Origin: Acanthaster planci
Lineage: Eukaryota; Echinodermata; Asteroidea; Valvatida; Acanthasteridae
Reading direction: 5' to 3'
Length of the DNA: 64,000 bases
NCBI RefSeq assembly: GCF_001949145.1
Contig: NW_019091501.1
Location: 60,001-124,000 of the forward strand
Every line of letters starts with the position of its first letter. The first letter of the stretch is position 1. The notes beneath the pieces are model-generated. The model made no database searches. It had not been told where the DNA came from and saw nothing but the letters and a program-made list of their open reading frames with translations. Positions 49,607 through 61,811 of the stretch are shown here, piece after piece. The translations under genes and the position numbers were made by a program.

Positions 49607-52600
49607 TTATGGGACGGGACACAGAAAACTAAGAAACATCTTCATTTCCTGAGCAACAATGCTTTCCGAGGGATGGATATTGTAGCCTGTGGAGTGACTC
49701 AAGGTCATATCCCAGACGTCAATGATTGCCACTCCCTGTTCCAAGGCTAACTCCTCCCTCATGACCTTGTCCAGCTCCATGGCATACCAGTTGCTCATGT
49801 CGATGCCTTGCTGCTCCCGGGTGTTGGCTGACTTAATAACTACCAGTGCGCCGGGGGCCCGCATCTGCAGCCTCTGCAAGGCTGCCTTGATGGCCCTCCA
49901 GCGGTCACGGTAAAACTGGAGGGAGGTGGGAGTGAAATGGGCCCAGAGTGTTAGGACAACGACAGTGTCCGGCCCGCCAGGCAAGGCGTCAATTTCATTG
50001 GCGGTGTATGCAATATCTTTGACACGCAGCCAGATGCTGCGGATGGGGTACCCGTGGATGCGGAATGTCATGGAAATGTTGTGAACCACGTCGTGCACAA
50101 AGCGCGGCCCGACCAGTTTGCTCGTTAGCAGCTCTGTTCCATCATGGTGGGACCCAGGCGAAGACTCAGGTACTCAAACCACTGACGCAAGGTGGAGTCC
50201 CCATAGAAAAAGAGACTGTGATCCTGGAGGCATTTTAGAGCATCCGAGGTTTGGAAATTCCGCACCTGGCAAATGAGAGACTGCCAGGATGTCTGGTGAT
50301 AGAAACCAGCCACGGATTTAGGGGGTCTTGGAGGAAGACCTGGGGTACAAAGGGGGAGAGGTTTGTCCATGCAAAGGCTCATCCCTTCCCTATTACCTGA
50401 GGAGACAAGAAAAGAGAAACACTACATTCTTTACAACTGATAATACTTTCAATTAGAAAAGACCCCGAAGATCGGATCCTAGATTTTAGTGCAGAATGCT
50501 AAACCCCCAAAATCAGGAAATGTTGCTCTTCAAAAGCTTTTGATTTTAAAGAAAAACAGAGGGAGAAACTTATTGTTTTGGGCTATTTTGCTTTTTGTGT
50601 TCTGTTCTCGTTGCATGGAAGTAAGGGGGGTCAGCTGGTGTGCAGTTTCAAATTAAATCGGCAAAGGTTTGTTAAATTTGCTACAATTTACTGCCTACTT
50701 ACGCACAGATGTAACTTCAATAGCTGTAGCTCCAATTTGCTTGATGACAGCAAACCTGTTCATTAAAAAAAATCAATTCATACCAATTCCTCAAGATATT
50801 ATCTATGGCTCTTTGACAACAAAAACATGCCAATACATGTACATGTCCACTGAGAAAAAAGGATATCAGAATATAAATATTCCTCATCAGGCAACATTTT
50901 TATTGTTCTTTGTATGGTTTAATAACACTCCTCAATCCTTCACCTGTTAAAGGACTGAGGAGTGTTAGGGTTAATATTACATTAGTATTTAATTTTTTTC
51001 TGAAAAATCTGGGTATAAATGATGGAAGTTTTAAATAGCTTACTGCCTACAATCTGTTTATTTTTTTCTGTTTGCTTTTGTGGAATTTTGAAGAGGCAAA
51101 TGGTGCAATTATTAAAATTTATCAGAATCACAACATTTCCTAATCTTGCCATGCTTGAGGTGTTGAAAAAGGTGCACTTACGGATGGATAACAGAGATAG
51201 GTTTGTCCTGCAGCAAAAGCTCGTTGTAAGCATGACTCCGTGACAAGGACCCCATATGCTCCACAAACGAGCTGCAGGGAAGCCTGTGTGGCTTCAGACA
51301 GAACCATGGAAAACCCAACCGCCTGTTGGAGAAATCACAGAACCCGCGGGACCTCTCCGCCTCCATGAAGCCCAGGAACATCTCCGTAGTGATGTGGCAG
51401 GGCATGACCTCTATTTGGTCCCCAACCTGAAACTTCCCGTTGTAGGCAAAGCGGGCTGGGGCCGCCTCTCGCAACTCCCGGAGCAGTGCGACATACTCAC
51501 TGGACTTGATGAGGAGGACTTGCATGCTGACTGCACCCGTCCAGTGCAGAGCGAACCGGGCCGTGTAAGTGCCATTGCCATGGTCCATGATCTCATCTGC
51601 TGGCTGGCTGGAATGCGACGTGATGCTGAAGATTTTGGCCTGGTGCAGCCAGAACGTTACAGAACATGGAATACTAAGCATGGGATTCAAAGTGTATGAA
51701 TATACACATAATGTGACCCTACAAAATGAGTCAGAAATCACCAGAGCATCTGCCATGCATTTTTCTGAATAGAAATATTGAGAAACTGTTGTCTGATACA
51801 CCCAACAAATTATCCCAGGAGGTGCTTTTTTGCAGAGAGAATGAATTCATGCAACACACCCAAGAAAGTTTCAACACCGACCTGAAAGTCTAACCCATCA
51901 TTACTAGCAGACATCTGTCTTTAATGCAAAATAAAACCATCAAGTCAGTATCAAAAAGTTGTTGGTTCTGTTCAATATATAAATTCGATTTCTACATCCT
52001 TACCAACAAACGAGATGAATCACTTAAGTAATATTTCCCACGATCAAACCACCACTACACACCATATAGGTTCACAGTGACTTCATTGAGCAGTCACTTG
52101 AGCAGTCACTCTATACTTCATCTTCATGTAATGTTGAAAGGCTCGTCAATGACATAAGCAAGCATAAAAAGAAGGCACATACATGCACATCAATTGATTC
52201 CTTCAACTGCATATGCAATATCTTTGTTTTTAGATTTTTGGCATAAACACAGCCGCCGACAAATTGGGAGGCCAAGTACTTGACCCAATAGAGCTTCACT
52301 TCAGCACAGCATTCGAGGGGTTGCAAGGTCACATTCCACACTAAAATCAATTTGCTTCGATTTCAAAAACTCACCCAGAAATAATCTCCACCATACTGTT
52401 TGAGTTGGTTGTGCTGGTCCCTTGCCTCAATGTGTAGTTCCAAGGTGTCGCACAGTGAATAATTCAAAGCCTGTCTAGCATTCTTTATGGTAAAAAAGGA
52501 GTTCAGGCCATCAGTTGGAAAAGAGCTCTGCAGAACCTTGAACTTCGAAAAGGTGGATGACACGTCAATTGATGAAGGCTCAAAGATGGAGATGTTGACA

Positions 52601-55600
52601 TTCGGCTCGGTGGAAAGCCCAGATATTGGGGAAGACCACTCACTGGCATTGTGACCAGACACCAAGCTGCTGAATTGGTGCTTGCCTGTCGAATGCCTGA
52701 CAGCGTACCTTGGCACTGGTCTCTGCTGTGACTGCCTCGTCTACCAGTGGGGCAGAGGTGGAGAAGTTAGTTGATGGTCATTGGCTGTTGGATAATAGTT
52801 TCATTTATAACACACCTCTCCCTGGTTCTTTATCCTGGTTGGCTGAAATACGGTCAAGTGTGATTCACTAATATGGGCTAGTACATGAATTTGGATTCAG
52901 TGTGACTCGACACGCGCCTAGACATTGCACGTGCATCAATCCAGAGACTAGTGCCCAGTCAGGTACTAGTCTTCAATATTGCTGACTGGTTATTGTGCCC
53001 TCTGGAGGGTGCAATAACCAAGTTGAGTTGAAACAGTTAAAACCTTGGAATAGTTCTTTTCCTAATTGTATACAGCAACTAAAAATTAGACTACATCTAT
53101 GAAAACTAACATGAATCTTTAATTTTTGCAATTTTTGAATAGTAATGATTGAAAAGTTGAATTTAATCAGTTAAAAGCCCTGGAAGAATTCTTTGCCTTG
53201 TCGAGTATAGCAACTTAAAATTAGACTGCGTCAAGGGACACTAAAATGAACCTTCAATTTTTTGGCAATTTTGAAATGCTTGTGAAAGTTGAATTAAAAC
53301 AGTATTTTTCTAATTTGAGGTGTGTTATAAAACACATATGGACTGGCCAAATTCGGTCACTAGTGCAGGCCCATGCCCCCTCAGGCTTGTAAGAGACCAG
53401 AAGAGGTTCCTTTTTCCTCAGGCCTTGAATTGGACCCTCTTCTGGTCACTCACAGTCCCTCCGAGACGAGCACAAGTGACCTTACTGCCAGTCCATACAT
53501 GTACATGTATGTGTGTAATATGCCCACAACGATATCCAAGATTGCTGGAAACCACTAAATCCTTCAAGCTTTCATTGGACAGAATCTACAAATTTTAACC
53601 AAATGAAATAGGCATGAGCAAAATGTACAAACTGCTTATGCCTTGCACTGATTGTGGCAGAAAACTACTGACACTGCTGTGCAACATTTGCACTTCCATC
53701 GCAAAATTTTTAGTCTCCAAGATTTGCAGTCTCCGGCAGCCTTGTACATGTATGGGGTGCTGCAGCAAAAAGGTTACACTAGGGTATGAATCAGCTGTAC
53801 AGATGTACAGTATAGTGTTTAATGCCATAACCCTGACCCCCGAGGGCGTATGTAAAATTGGAGGATTTGGGAGTGTCAGGGATAATTTCCATATTGACTG
53901 CCTTGACTGGTATGGTAAACTAGCCTCTCATGCTGATTTGTTGAACATTCCATTCCGCCCCCTTGCCTCAGGAAAAAATAATGCACAATGGACAATTTCT
54001 GGACAGTTTTCTCATACTCTGGAAGTAGTCAATTTTGGATTATAACACGTCACCCACAGATTCTGCACAAATCTACAGGAAGAGGTACATGTACCCGTAC
54101 ATTATTATACATGCACATGTATATGTACACATATTTTATTCAAATGGAAAGACTCACACTAATAAAGCTGGTAATTTTTTTTTTTTTCAATTCTAAATGG
54201 CCTGAGATGTCATTTCTACATGTACATTTACAAACTTTAGAGTGATTAACATTTTTCTATAGGTCCTATTTTTAAACACAGAGCATACATGTGTATGTTC
54301 TGGCACTTCCTCTGGTTGCTAATGGTATACAAGTATATGTAGTACTCTTCAGAGTGAGGCAGCCATTGGGGGTGGTACACTGTACTTTTTTGTTTTGAAG
54401 TACCGGTACTTTTAACCATGGAACAAAGAGCAAAAACAATGAATACAAGAAAAGTCACTCACAGCCAATCAAAGGATAGAATCAGCAGGTAAGGCAACGG
54501 TTATCAAGTCAGAAGTCAATGGTGATAGATACATAGTACAAATGTTCTTTACTTATAGTTCATTAGTTGTTCGGTTTGAGGTGAGTCAACTGTCAGTATG
54601 TAAACTGTACCAATCCTGTCAGGGTATGTGCAAATGGCAGGTTTGCTTTCATGAAGTTGGATTGGTCATTAGAATGTACATGTGCAAGCTTGTCACGTCT
54701 GCCATTGCGAGGTTCAACAACCTGTAATGGAAGGATGTACAAATGAGGGATGAACACAGGAAGATTAAACATGCACATGTGTAATATACATGTACAGTAT
54801 ACTGTGCCTTTAATACATGTATGGGAAGCAAGCACCAGATAGTTGGATTTTTTTTTTCACTTTAATGCTACATGTAAATGCAAAGCAACTCCTGGACTGT
54901 TTTTGCAATAAACCCTCTGGACAGAATCACTTCAAATCCCCAACACTTTGTTGGAAATTAACAGCAAGTGTGGGGTTTCAAGGGTACCAAATTCAAGTTC
55001 CCAGGTCACATACACATAACAATCACTGGCTCCAACTTTCTCAAACATGCAATACCCTCCAAAACCTTGTGGTGCATTTTGAAGGATTTGAGAAGGTACA
55101 TGTGGTAAGAGTGTGACCCAGAAGCCATTCCAAATCCACTGAATTGGGAATCTCCCTTTGCAAGGATATCTGACAAAAGTCAAAGTCAGTGTCAAACAGC
55201 ATGCACCTGAGTTTCTGCACAAATTGGAATGAGGGACTGAAATCATGTGAAGGATTTGAACTTCCTCAGAAGAAACATGTGATCGAGTGAGATTAGGGTT
55301 TGGAATGACGTTTCTACAAAGAAGAGCTGAACCTCACATTGCAGAAAGAAGTGAGTGCACATGAATATTATCAGTGTTAATAGCATAGTCTTAGAGCACA
55401 GCACACCATAAGGTACAGGATGTCACCTACTGTACATAAGGAAGAAGGGAGGAGTCAGTACTCAGTATTATGAAATGATTGCACAGGTAACTTAAAATTA
55501 AGAATCTGCATGAAGGACAGGGCAATGAGTGGAAGCATACATGTGTTCAGTCCACACTAGCAAAAGCATGAATCACATCAACCATTTTGGAATCCAAATG

Positions 55601-57037
55601 GCATATTATTAAACCTCATGCTGCAGCTTTCCGTATAAATGTCTGTGCACTTACATGAGTATGTACACACTCTGGCATGTCTGAAGGAGTGCACAGAATG
55701 CCCAGAGCCATTACTGCATGAGACAGACGTACAACTGAGCAGGTTTCATACATTGTACGTGTCTTCAAGGGGTTTGTTTGGAGAAAGCAACCAACATATG
55801 CTAACACACAGACAAATGCAACATGTATGTATACATGTTCAAATGATGTGACACTATTCTACACATGTACATACTGTACAAAGGTAAGACAGCAAGAATG
55901 ACAGATGAGAAGGGTCTGGATAATTAACCCTAAATGAGTTGGGGTTTTTTGGACCTGTTCAAGCTTGGTGGAAGCCAATCTCGGCTGTCACAAGACCAAG
56001 GGTTCTCAACTTGGTACATGTACTTGAGACACCCTTGTGAATACAGTTGTGAAGTTAACATCAATCCAACATGTGCTCTTACATCATCAGCAAATATTTC
56101 TCGGTTCATGTTTCATCATCATGATCACTGGCAAAACACTTTTGCCAACCAATGTTTGTGATATTGGTATCAAAATAAGTGCACGACATACCAGTGCGCG
56201 TACAGGTAAGTGAAAACATTTTCAATGCTTGACGTGATTAAAAAATACACTGCAACAATATTGGAAAAGATGTACTAAGAAGCCAATTCTACCCCGGCTC
56301 CTTTAGAGTTAATCTTAGCCCTAGATCTACATGTGAAACCAAAATGGATTAAATACAAAGCACATGATAGGGAATTTTGTCTATCGCAAGCACTCACTGA
56401 AAGGAAAGAATCCAATTACATACCTGTGCAACTACTGGGCCCTGGACTTCTGCAACACACACGAAGAGTGAACCAAGCACAAATAATTCATAACTAATGA
56501 AGACAGCTACATGTACATGTAATTTTGGTCTACCTGGTTTCAGCCAAGATCTTATTCAATCTCAAGTTTCTAACTTGAAAAATGACATCCTTCGACTCAG
56601 ATAATGTGGATCACACACAAATTAAAAATATCCCTGAAATTCAGTGGTAAACACTTTGTTCATCAGGACACAAGATAATGACTATTTTTGCATACATGTA
56701 CAACAAATGTTCATCTCATGTGCATGAACATCAATGCTGAATATACTGCAAATTTTGTATGTTCTTATAAAAGACCACCCACAGTACATCATCCTACTTT
56801 CCATCATGTCCATAGGTACCGGTATAGCTTTTATTTTTACCTCAACATGATCACCCTGCCAGTAGTAGGCAACATCTATGCCTACCCCGACCATGAAAAA
56901 CACCCCGAAGCACCATAGGAGAGACTTGCTGACTCTGGGGCCCAGTCTGGCTGACTTCACTTTGCCGCTCCGAATGGCCAATTTATTGCCTTGGTGGCCG
57001 GCCAATCTATCACCTTGGTGGCCGGGGGAGGAAGCAG
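49607..57037 (-). CDS. NXPE-family (neurexophilin and PC-esterase) type II membrane protein, 5' incomplete, with a frame change in the last exon
   Basis: Minus-strand exons are 57037-56841, 52740-52375, 51639-51182 and 50389-49607, phases agreeing, about 600 residues. The first has an incoming phase of 1, so the start codon is in an unseen upstream exon. It encodes a short cytoplasmic tail with a 24-bp tandem duplication (reading GHQGDRLA/GHQGNKLA) and one membrane segment (about SLLWCFGVFFMVGVGIDVAY). Exons 2-3 carry the neurexophilin-like part, with HIEARDQHNQLKQYGGDYFW and DHGNGTYTARF, typical of NXPE1-4. Exon 4 is the PC-esterase part, with FYGDSTLRQWFEYL (GDS nucleophile block) and later DVWDMT…NIHPSES (Asp/His block). 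Several sequons suit a Golgi-lumenal enzyme. Near 50150 the frame of the GDS block runs into TAA (50125-50127), while the rest of the domain is open in another frame with no room for an intron. So this is a pseudogene, a polymorphic indel or a sequence error. The exon 4 acceptor is TAATAG at 50390, because the nearer CAG would give an immediate stop. Confidence 0.85.
50924..50966. repeat. 17-bp hairpin in NXPE intron 3
   Basis: AACACTCCTCAATCCTT, a 9-base loop, then AAGGACTGAGGAGTGTT, with a single mismatch that can pair as G-U or A-C. It lies in the intron between exons 3 and 4 of the NXPE gene. Size and pairing are at the small end for a microRNA precursor; it may equally be a repeat relic. 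Confidence 0.6.
53022..53315. repeat. 132-134-bp tandem duplication
   Basis: Units start at 53022, 53156 and 53288 (the last partial), each with GTTGA…CAGTTAAAA or CAGTA. The first two share AAAATTAGACT and ATGAA.CTT.AATTTTT. The array lies in the 4.1-kb intron between NXPE exons 1 and 2. Just before it (52988-53019) is a short hairpin, GGTTATTGTGCCC…GGGTGCAATAACC. Confidence 0.7.
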
Positions 57038-59792
57038 CTAAGGACAGTGGGAAAAAAAATACTGGAATTTAAAAAAACAAAACAATGGTGTGTTGACCCA
57101 TTTCAAATGCTTTTGCTGTGTTCTGATACGTGTAGCATGCTTTCAGATCTCATACACGTTTCCAGTGAAATCAGATGGAAGTAGGCAGATGGCTGAAAAC
57201 AAGTTGATTAGTTCCCTTGGGACAAAAAATGGGGGGGATGATCCTATATGTATGGCCTATCCCCTGTCCAAGAATTCCAAGGGTTTTATCCCCCCCCCAT
57301 TTACCACGATGCAGTAACAGTAACCGAGTATGAGGTTCTTCACAACACGTCTCCCGAATGAAAAATTAACGGGCACACTTCAGTTTCAAAGACAATGTGT
57401 CACGCTCAAAAATATGATTTGTTTTTTATTGGCCCAGGAGTGCCCTGTATTCTTTTTTGGGCGAGTAACACATTGTAGGTGACTAAATGTGGCCAGTCCA
57501 ATATTCAATTTCCCCCAACCAAAAGGGGTTGGAAATTGCTGCCAAAGGCATAGGGATGACGGCCACTTTCTTTCTTCACTGTACATGTACATACCTGTAC
57601 ATGTCCATGTAAATATGAGGAAATAGACAATTTCCTATCCCTGGCACTGAGTCTTGCAACTTACCAGTATGAGTGCACAATGTTCTATCAAACCATGTGC
57701 AAAGAAACCTGTTCAATACATTTTTGTACATATAGAGCTATTTTTTTGTAAATAACGGAAGGGGATTTTTGGGGTCTACAGATGTACATGTATTTCATTT
57801 TCCTCCCTTATAGAAGAGTGTAAGCCCCATGTACATGTACATTGTACATGTAGCCTCAACCCTAAGCATGACCATAAAAGGTTACATATACATGTACTGT
57901 ACATGAACAGTTTCCAAATTGTTTGGCCCCCTTCCTAATAAGTTTGCCTCCCCCCTGAAAATTTGGTTCTGTATTTACTCTTACATGATGTAGTTATGCC
58001 GCATCAGTCAAAAAGAAACACACGGGTCTGTCCAGACAGAGTACCTGTACGTGGAATTTCTTTTCGTTTTGCACGCCAGACACGACAGGTGCAAGCGTAT
58101 TGTACCGTCTAGTACATGTACAATACACATACTGTACTTGGTTATGTACATGTAACCATTCCAGGTTAGCTTTCTATCCTTATACAAAGAGCTTGAAGTG
58201 AGCTACACATGTACATGCAATAGCTCACTTGCGGTCAAGCCGTTGAACCTCGCACTACACCATGTTCCCCACCCAATCCCATATTATCCCTCCCTGCACC
58301 GAATTGGTCCAGGAAGTGCGTCCCACTCGGATGCCTGGGATGCACCCACCTTTCCCCACAGGGTTTTTCATGGCCACAACAGGTGTTTGATAGCGATTCA
58401 GCCCGTTCCTTGTACGTCTTGTTTATGTACTGCAGTTCTGCTATACATGTACATGTACCTTTTTATGCCATTGTCGATTATTTGCACCATCCTTGCGTTA
58501 TGCTCCAGTGCAAGACAAAAAGTGCTGTAGCATGTCTTTTCTGCCCTTTTTCTCTATTTGACACTTGAAGAAATCGATAGTACATGTATATTTGCCAGGT
58601 TTTCATCAGGCTGCCTGGCATTTCGTTGCACTGATCATTTCGTTCTGAAGCAAGGTACTTGGCGTCTTTTGTAAAGAGTACTGTTTTGTGGTTTTCCATG
58701 TTTTTTTTGGTGCAGAGTCACGGCTTCCCTCCAAGACCCAGCATTGAGGCATATGGCTTCAATCAACCTCCATCCATGATGATTCGGGCCAAAGCTCCCT
58801 ACTACCAAGAAGTACATGTACATGGCATCTTGGAGACGCTGCGAACAATGGGCATCATCTAAGGCCATTCATCCTACATTTTCGGTCAGCCCTTTACATT
58901 TTCAATATACAGTACATGTACATGTACATCACTCATCTTGCGACTTTGGGTAAGAAGTCCATCGCTGACGCCACCACTGCATCCATGAAATGGGTCCATT
59001 CATTGGCCAATTTGCCTTCGCCAACCGACCCTCCATCAGGAAGAAGCCCATTATACCAGACAACCTACAGAGCATGTGAGCATCTCACGGGGGTACATGG
59101 ATATGTACCTCAGCCGACTTAGCGGACGTAAGACTTCTATTCATCTGTTTCATTTCCTATGCAGGCTTTCTTCATTTTGACGACGTTAGCAAGATAACAC
59201 ACAACAGTTGCTTGTTCTTATTCGATAGGCCGACTATCCACCTGCCTTCCTCAAAAAACGACCAGTTCCGACAAGATTAAGATGTTGTCATAGCTACACT
59301 ACAAGACTTTCAAGCCCACATGCACAGTCTCTAGAGCCGAGAGATACTTTAAACACTGTTACAGCTTTACATGTGGAAGGCCCCCCAGACAGTCCGCTTC
59401 CAGTGCTTAGAAGACTCACACGCAAAAATGCAAAGCTCAGTCCCATTATTCACCCATTGATCTACATGCATACTCACAAGATACATGTAGTGCTGCTTGC
59501 CCCTAAAATCTGTAGTTCAAGACATTGGAAGCTTTGGGCTACCAGTACATGTACACAGCCTAAGGTCAGGCAGCGCTTCTGCTGCTTTCAACACTCAAGT
59601 CCCTCCAGTCCTCATATACCACCAAGGCAGATGGAAAACAGAAACTGCCCGTGATGTTCACCTAAAACCAGATTTCACCAATAGTTTACATGTACTTCCA
59701 TCCAAATTCTTAGGAATTTAGGAGCCTTCAGAGCATTAATCCTAACCATGCCATTTTGCGATGTCTGCCCTGGCATAAACCAAGGATTGTAG

Positions 59793-60660
59793 GTCAACTC
59801 GCCCCCTGGCCTTACCAACTCACCCCTTACTGATTCGCCCCTGGCAAACTCGCCTCCTGACCAAGTCGCCCCCTCAGAAGAGAGTCCGCTGGTTTGACCA
59901 TTAACTACATTTCCAAAGTGATAATAGGCCTACATGTAAGTGTCCTTGCAGAAGGCGGAATTTTGAAGAATTCACCTTAATGAGATTATTGATAATTCCA
60001 TAATAAACTTGCATTCAGTTGATTGTAAAGCACGCTAAGCTAAATCAGAATTCACTGTCTGGCACACATGATTACCTCGACCGATGGGTAATTAAATTGT
60101 TCTGTGAATCTGATTTTGTGTAAATCTCACTTTAAATGTAATCTTTAAAATGTTCTTTCCCCTCAACTTTAAGCTGTGTTCGTCTTGTTTTCATTACAAA
60201 CATTACGACCATCATTATTTTTTACTGGAGTTTAGATTTTTTGTGCTGATATCATGGTGACATGTACTGTACATGTACACCAGGGCCAAGCCAAAAACCA
60301 ATGACGACATGATTTTGGAAAGTTAAATTCAACTCACATGCATTAAAAATATAAACCAGACAAAATGGACTTTCAACAAGAAGTTAAGAAAGTTGATGGA
60401 ACTCAAGGAAGAAGCTATAAGCCATTTTATCACTTAGAACATTGAAATGTACCAGTAACTCATCAACTGAACGCAAGTTTATTGAATAATTCTCAATAAT
60501 CCTCTGACTGAAGGTGAACTCTTCAATATCCCACCTCCTGCAAAGACACTTAGAAATGTAGTTACAGTAATGGTCCAAACCAGCGGACTCTCCTCTGAGG
60601 GGGCGACTTGGTCAGGAGGCGAGTTTGCCAGGGGCGAGTTGGCAAGAAGGCAAGTTGGCA
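59793..60660. repeat. inverted repeat with about 200-bp arms and a 430-bp centre
   Basis: The left arm (about 59793-60027) and the right arm (about 60462-60660) are reverse complements with scattered differences. Both contain CGCCCCTGGCAAACTCGCC, GACCAAGTCGCCCCCTCAGA, GAGAGTCCGCTGGTTTG and ATAAACTTGC.TTCAGTTGAT. The outer part of each arm is itself a tandem series of about 20-bp 'AACTCGCCCCTGGC' units. A fold-back element or an inverted duplication. Confidence 0.75.
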
Positions 60661-60989
60661 AGATTCCAAACCACGATCATGATAACTTCCTTGGTAGGGA
60701 CACGCATAAAGGAACGAGGGTGCTGTTTATATGAGAACTCATTTTCTTAAATAGGAAACTGTGATTAAAATTTGTATTTTCCTGCACGCTGTACATAGCT
60801 AGCTCCTCTATTTAATTTCCATTTCCAAAATTTTTGTAATTTAAGTGAACCCAGCATTTAATTCCTTGAAATCAGGCACCAATAAGAACAAATCTTGTGT
60901 GGAAATAAGAATTTTATGCTCTTCAGTCAAAATCTACAATCATTTTTGTGTCCAAACAAATCAGTTTGCTCTGCATTACATGTACATAC

Positions 60990-61811
60990 ATGCATACCCC
61001 CAGAACTGTGGGGTCCAACGTCCGCTCCACTTCCAGAAAACCCCACAGAAAAAGAGCCTTTTTCGCTATAGGCTATGCATGACGTTGAACACAGCACGAA
61101 CAGGGATTCCATTCGTGTTGTGTACCCATAGAAATGTTGCTTCATTTCCTCCAAGAGTTTTATGTAAGGTACAAAGTACATGTAGCTTACTTTGTAGTGA
61201 TTACCAAGACAGAAAAGGGTCAAAACCATACTGTTTTCAAAAAAAGGTGCAATATTTCCGTATCAGTATCTGAGAGTCATGCAGTTTACATGTGTACTTG
61301 CGAAGACAAACAGTGACCAAATGGTGGACAATGGCTGCGATCGATAAACAAGACATTGAAATTGGCTGCAGCCGCTTTCCGTACGTGTGTGTGTAATTCT
61401 TAGCCATACGGAAAGCAGCTGCAGCTCATTTTAGTGTCTTATGTCTCGATTGCAGCCATAGTCAACCATAAATGGTCGCAGCTCGTCTTCACAAGTACAC
61501 ATGTGAACTGCAAGACTCTCGGGCACTGATCAGGAAATATTTGCAACTTTTTTGGAAAACAGCATGGTTTTGACACTTTTCTTTCTTGGTACAAAGGTGT
61601 GTATATGTAAGCTACAGTGTACTTTACATGTACAAAAAACTCTTGGGGGAAATGAAGTACATGTAGCATTTCTATGGGTATACAACTAGAATGGAATCCC
61701 TGTTCTACCCTGTTAACCGTCATGTACAGCCTGTTGCAAGAAAGGCTCTTTTTCTGTGGGGTTCATGGGAGCAGAACGAACATTGGACCCCACAGTTCTA
61801 GGGATATGCAT
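60990..61811. repeat. large fold-back element with about 390-400-bp arms
   Basis: Begins ATGCATACCCCCAGAACTGT and ends with the inverse, ACAGTTCTAGGGATATGCAT. The arms pair through their whole length (for example CCCATAGAAATG with CATTTCTATGGG, and GGCTGCAGCCGCTTTCCGTA with the sequence at 61405-61425). The central loop is only about 20 bases (GT-rich). Arms differ by point changes and small indels, so it is not recent. No transposase; open frames in both arms are mirror images of the same noncoding repeat. Confidence 0.85.

Noticed and set aside
53614-54045. 143-codon plus-strand frame in the long NXPE intron
   Set aside because: No motif, overlaps TACATGTA repeats and lies antisense within a confident intron.
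59790-61800. CRISPR-like or satellite array
   Set aside because: The repetition is inverted and minisatellite-like, not regularly spaced direct repeats with unique spacers, and the genome is eukaryotic.
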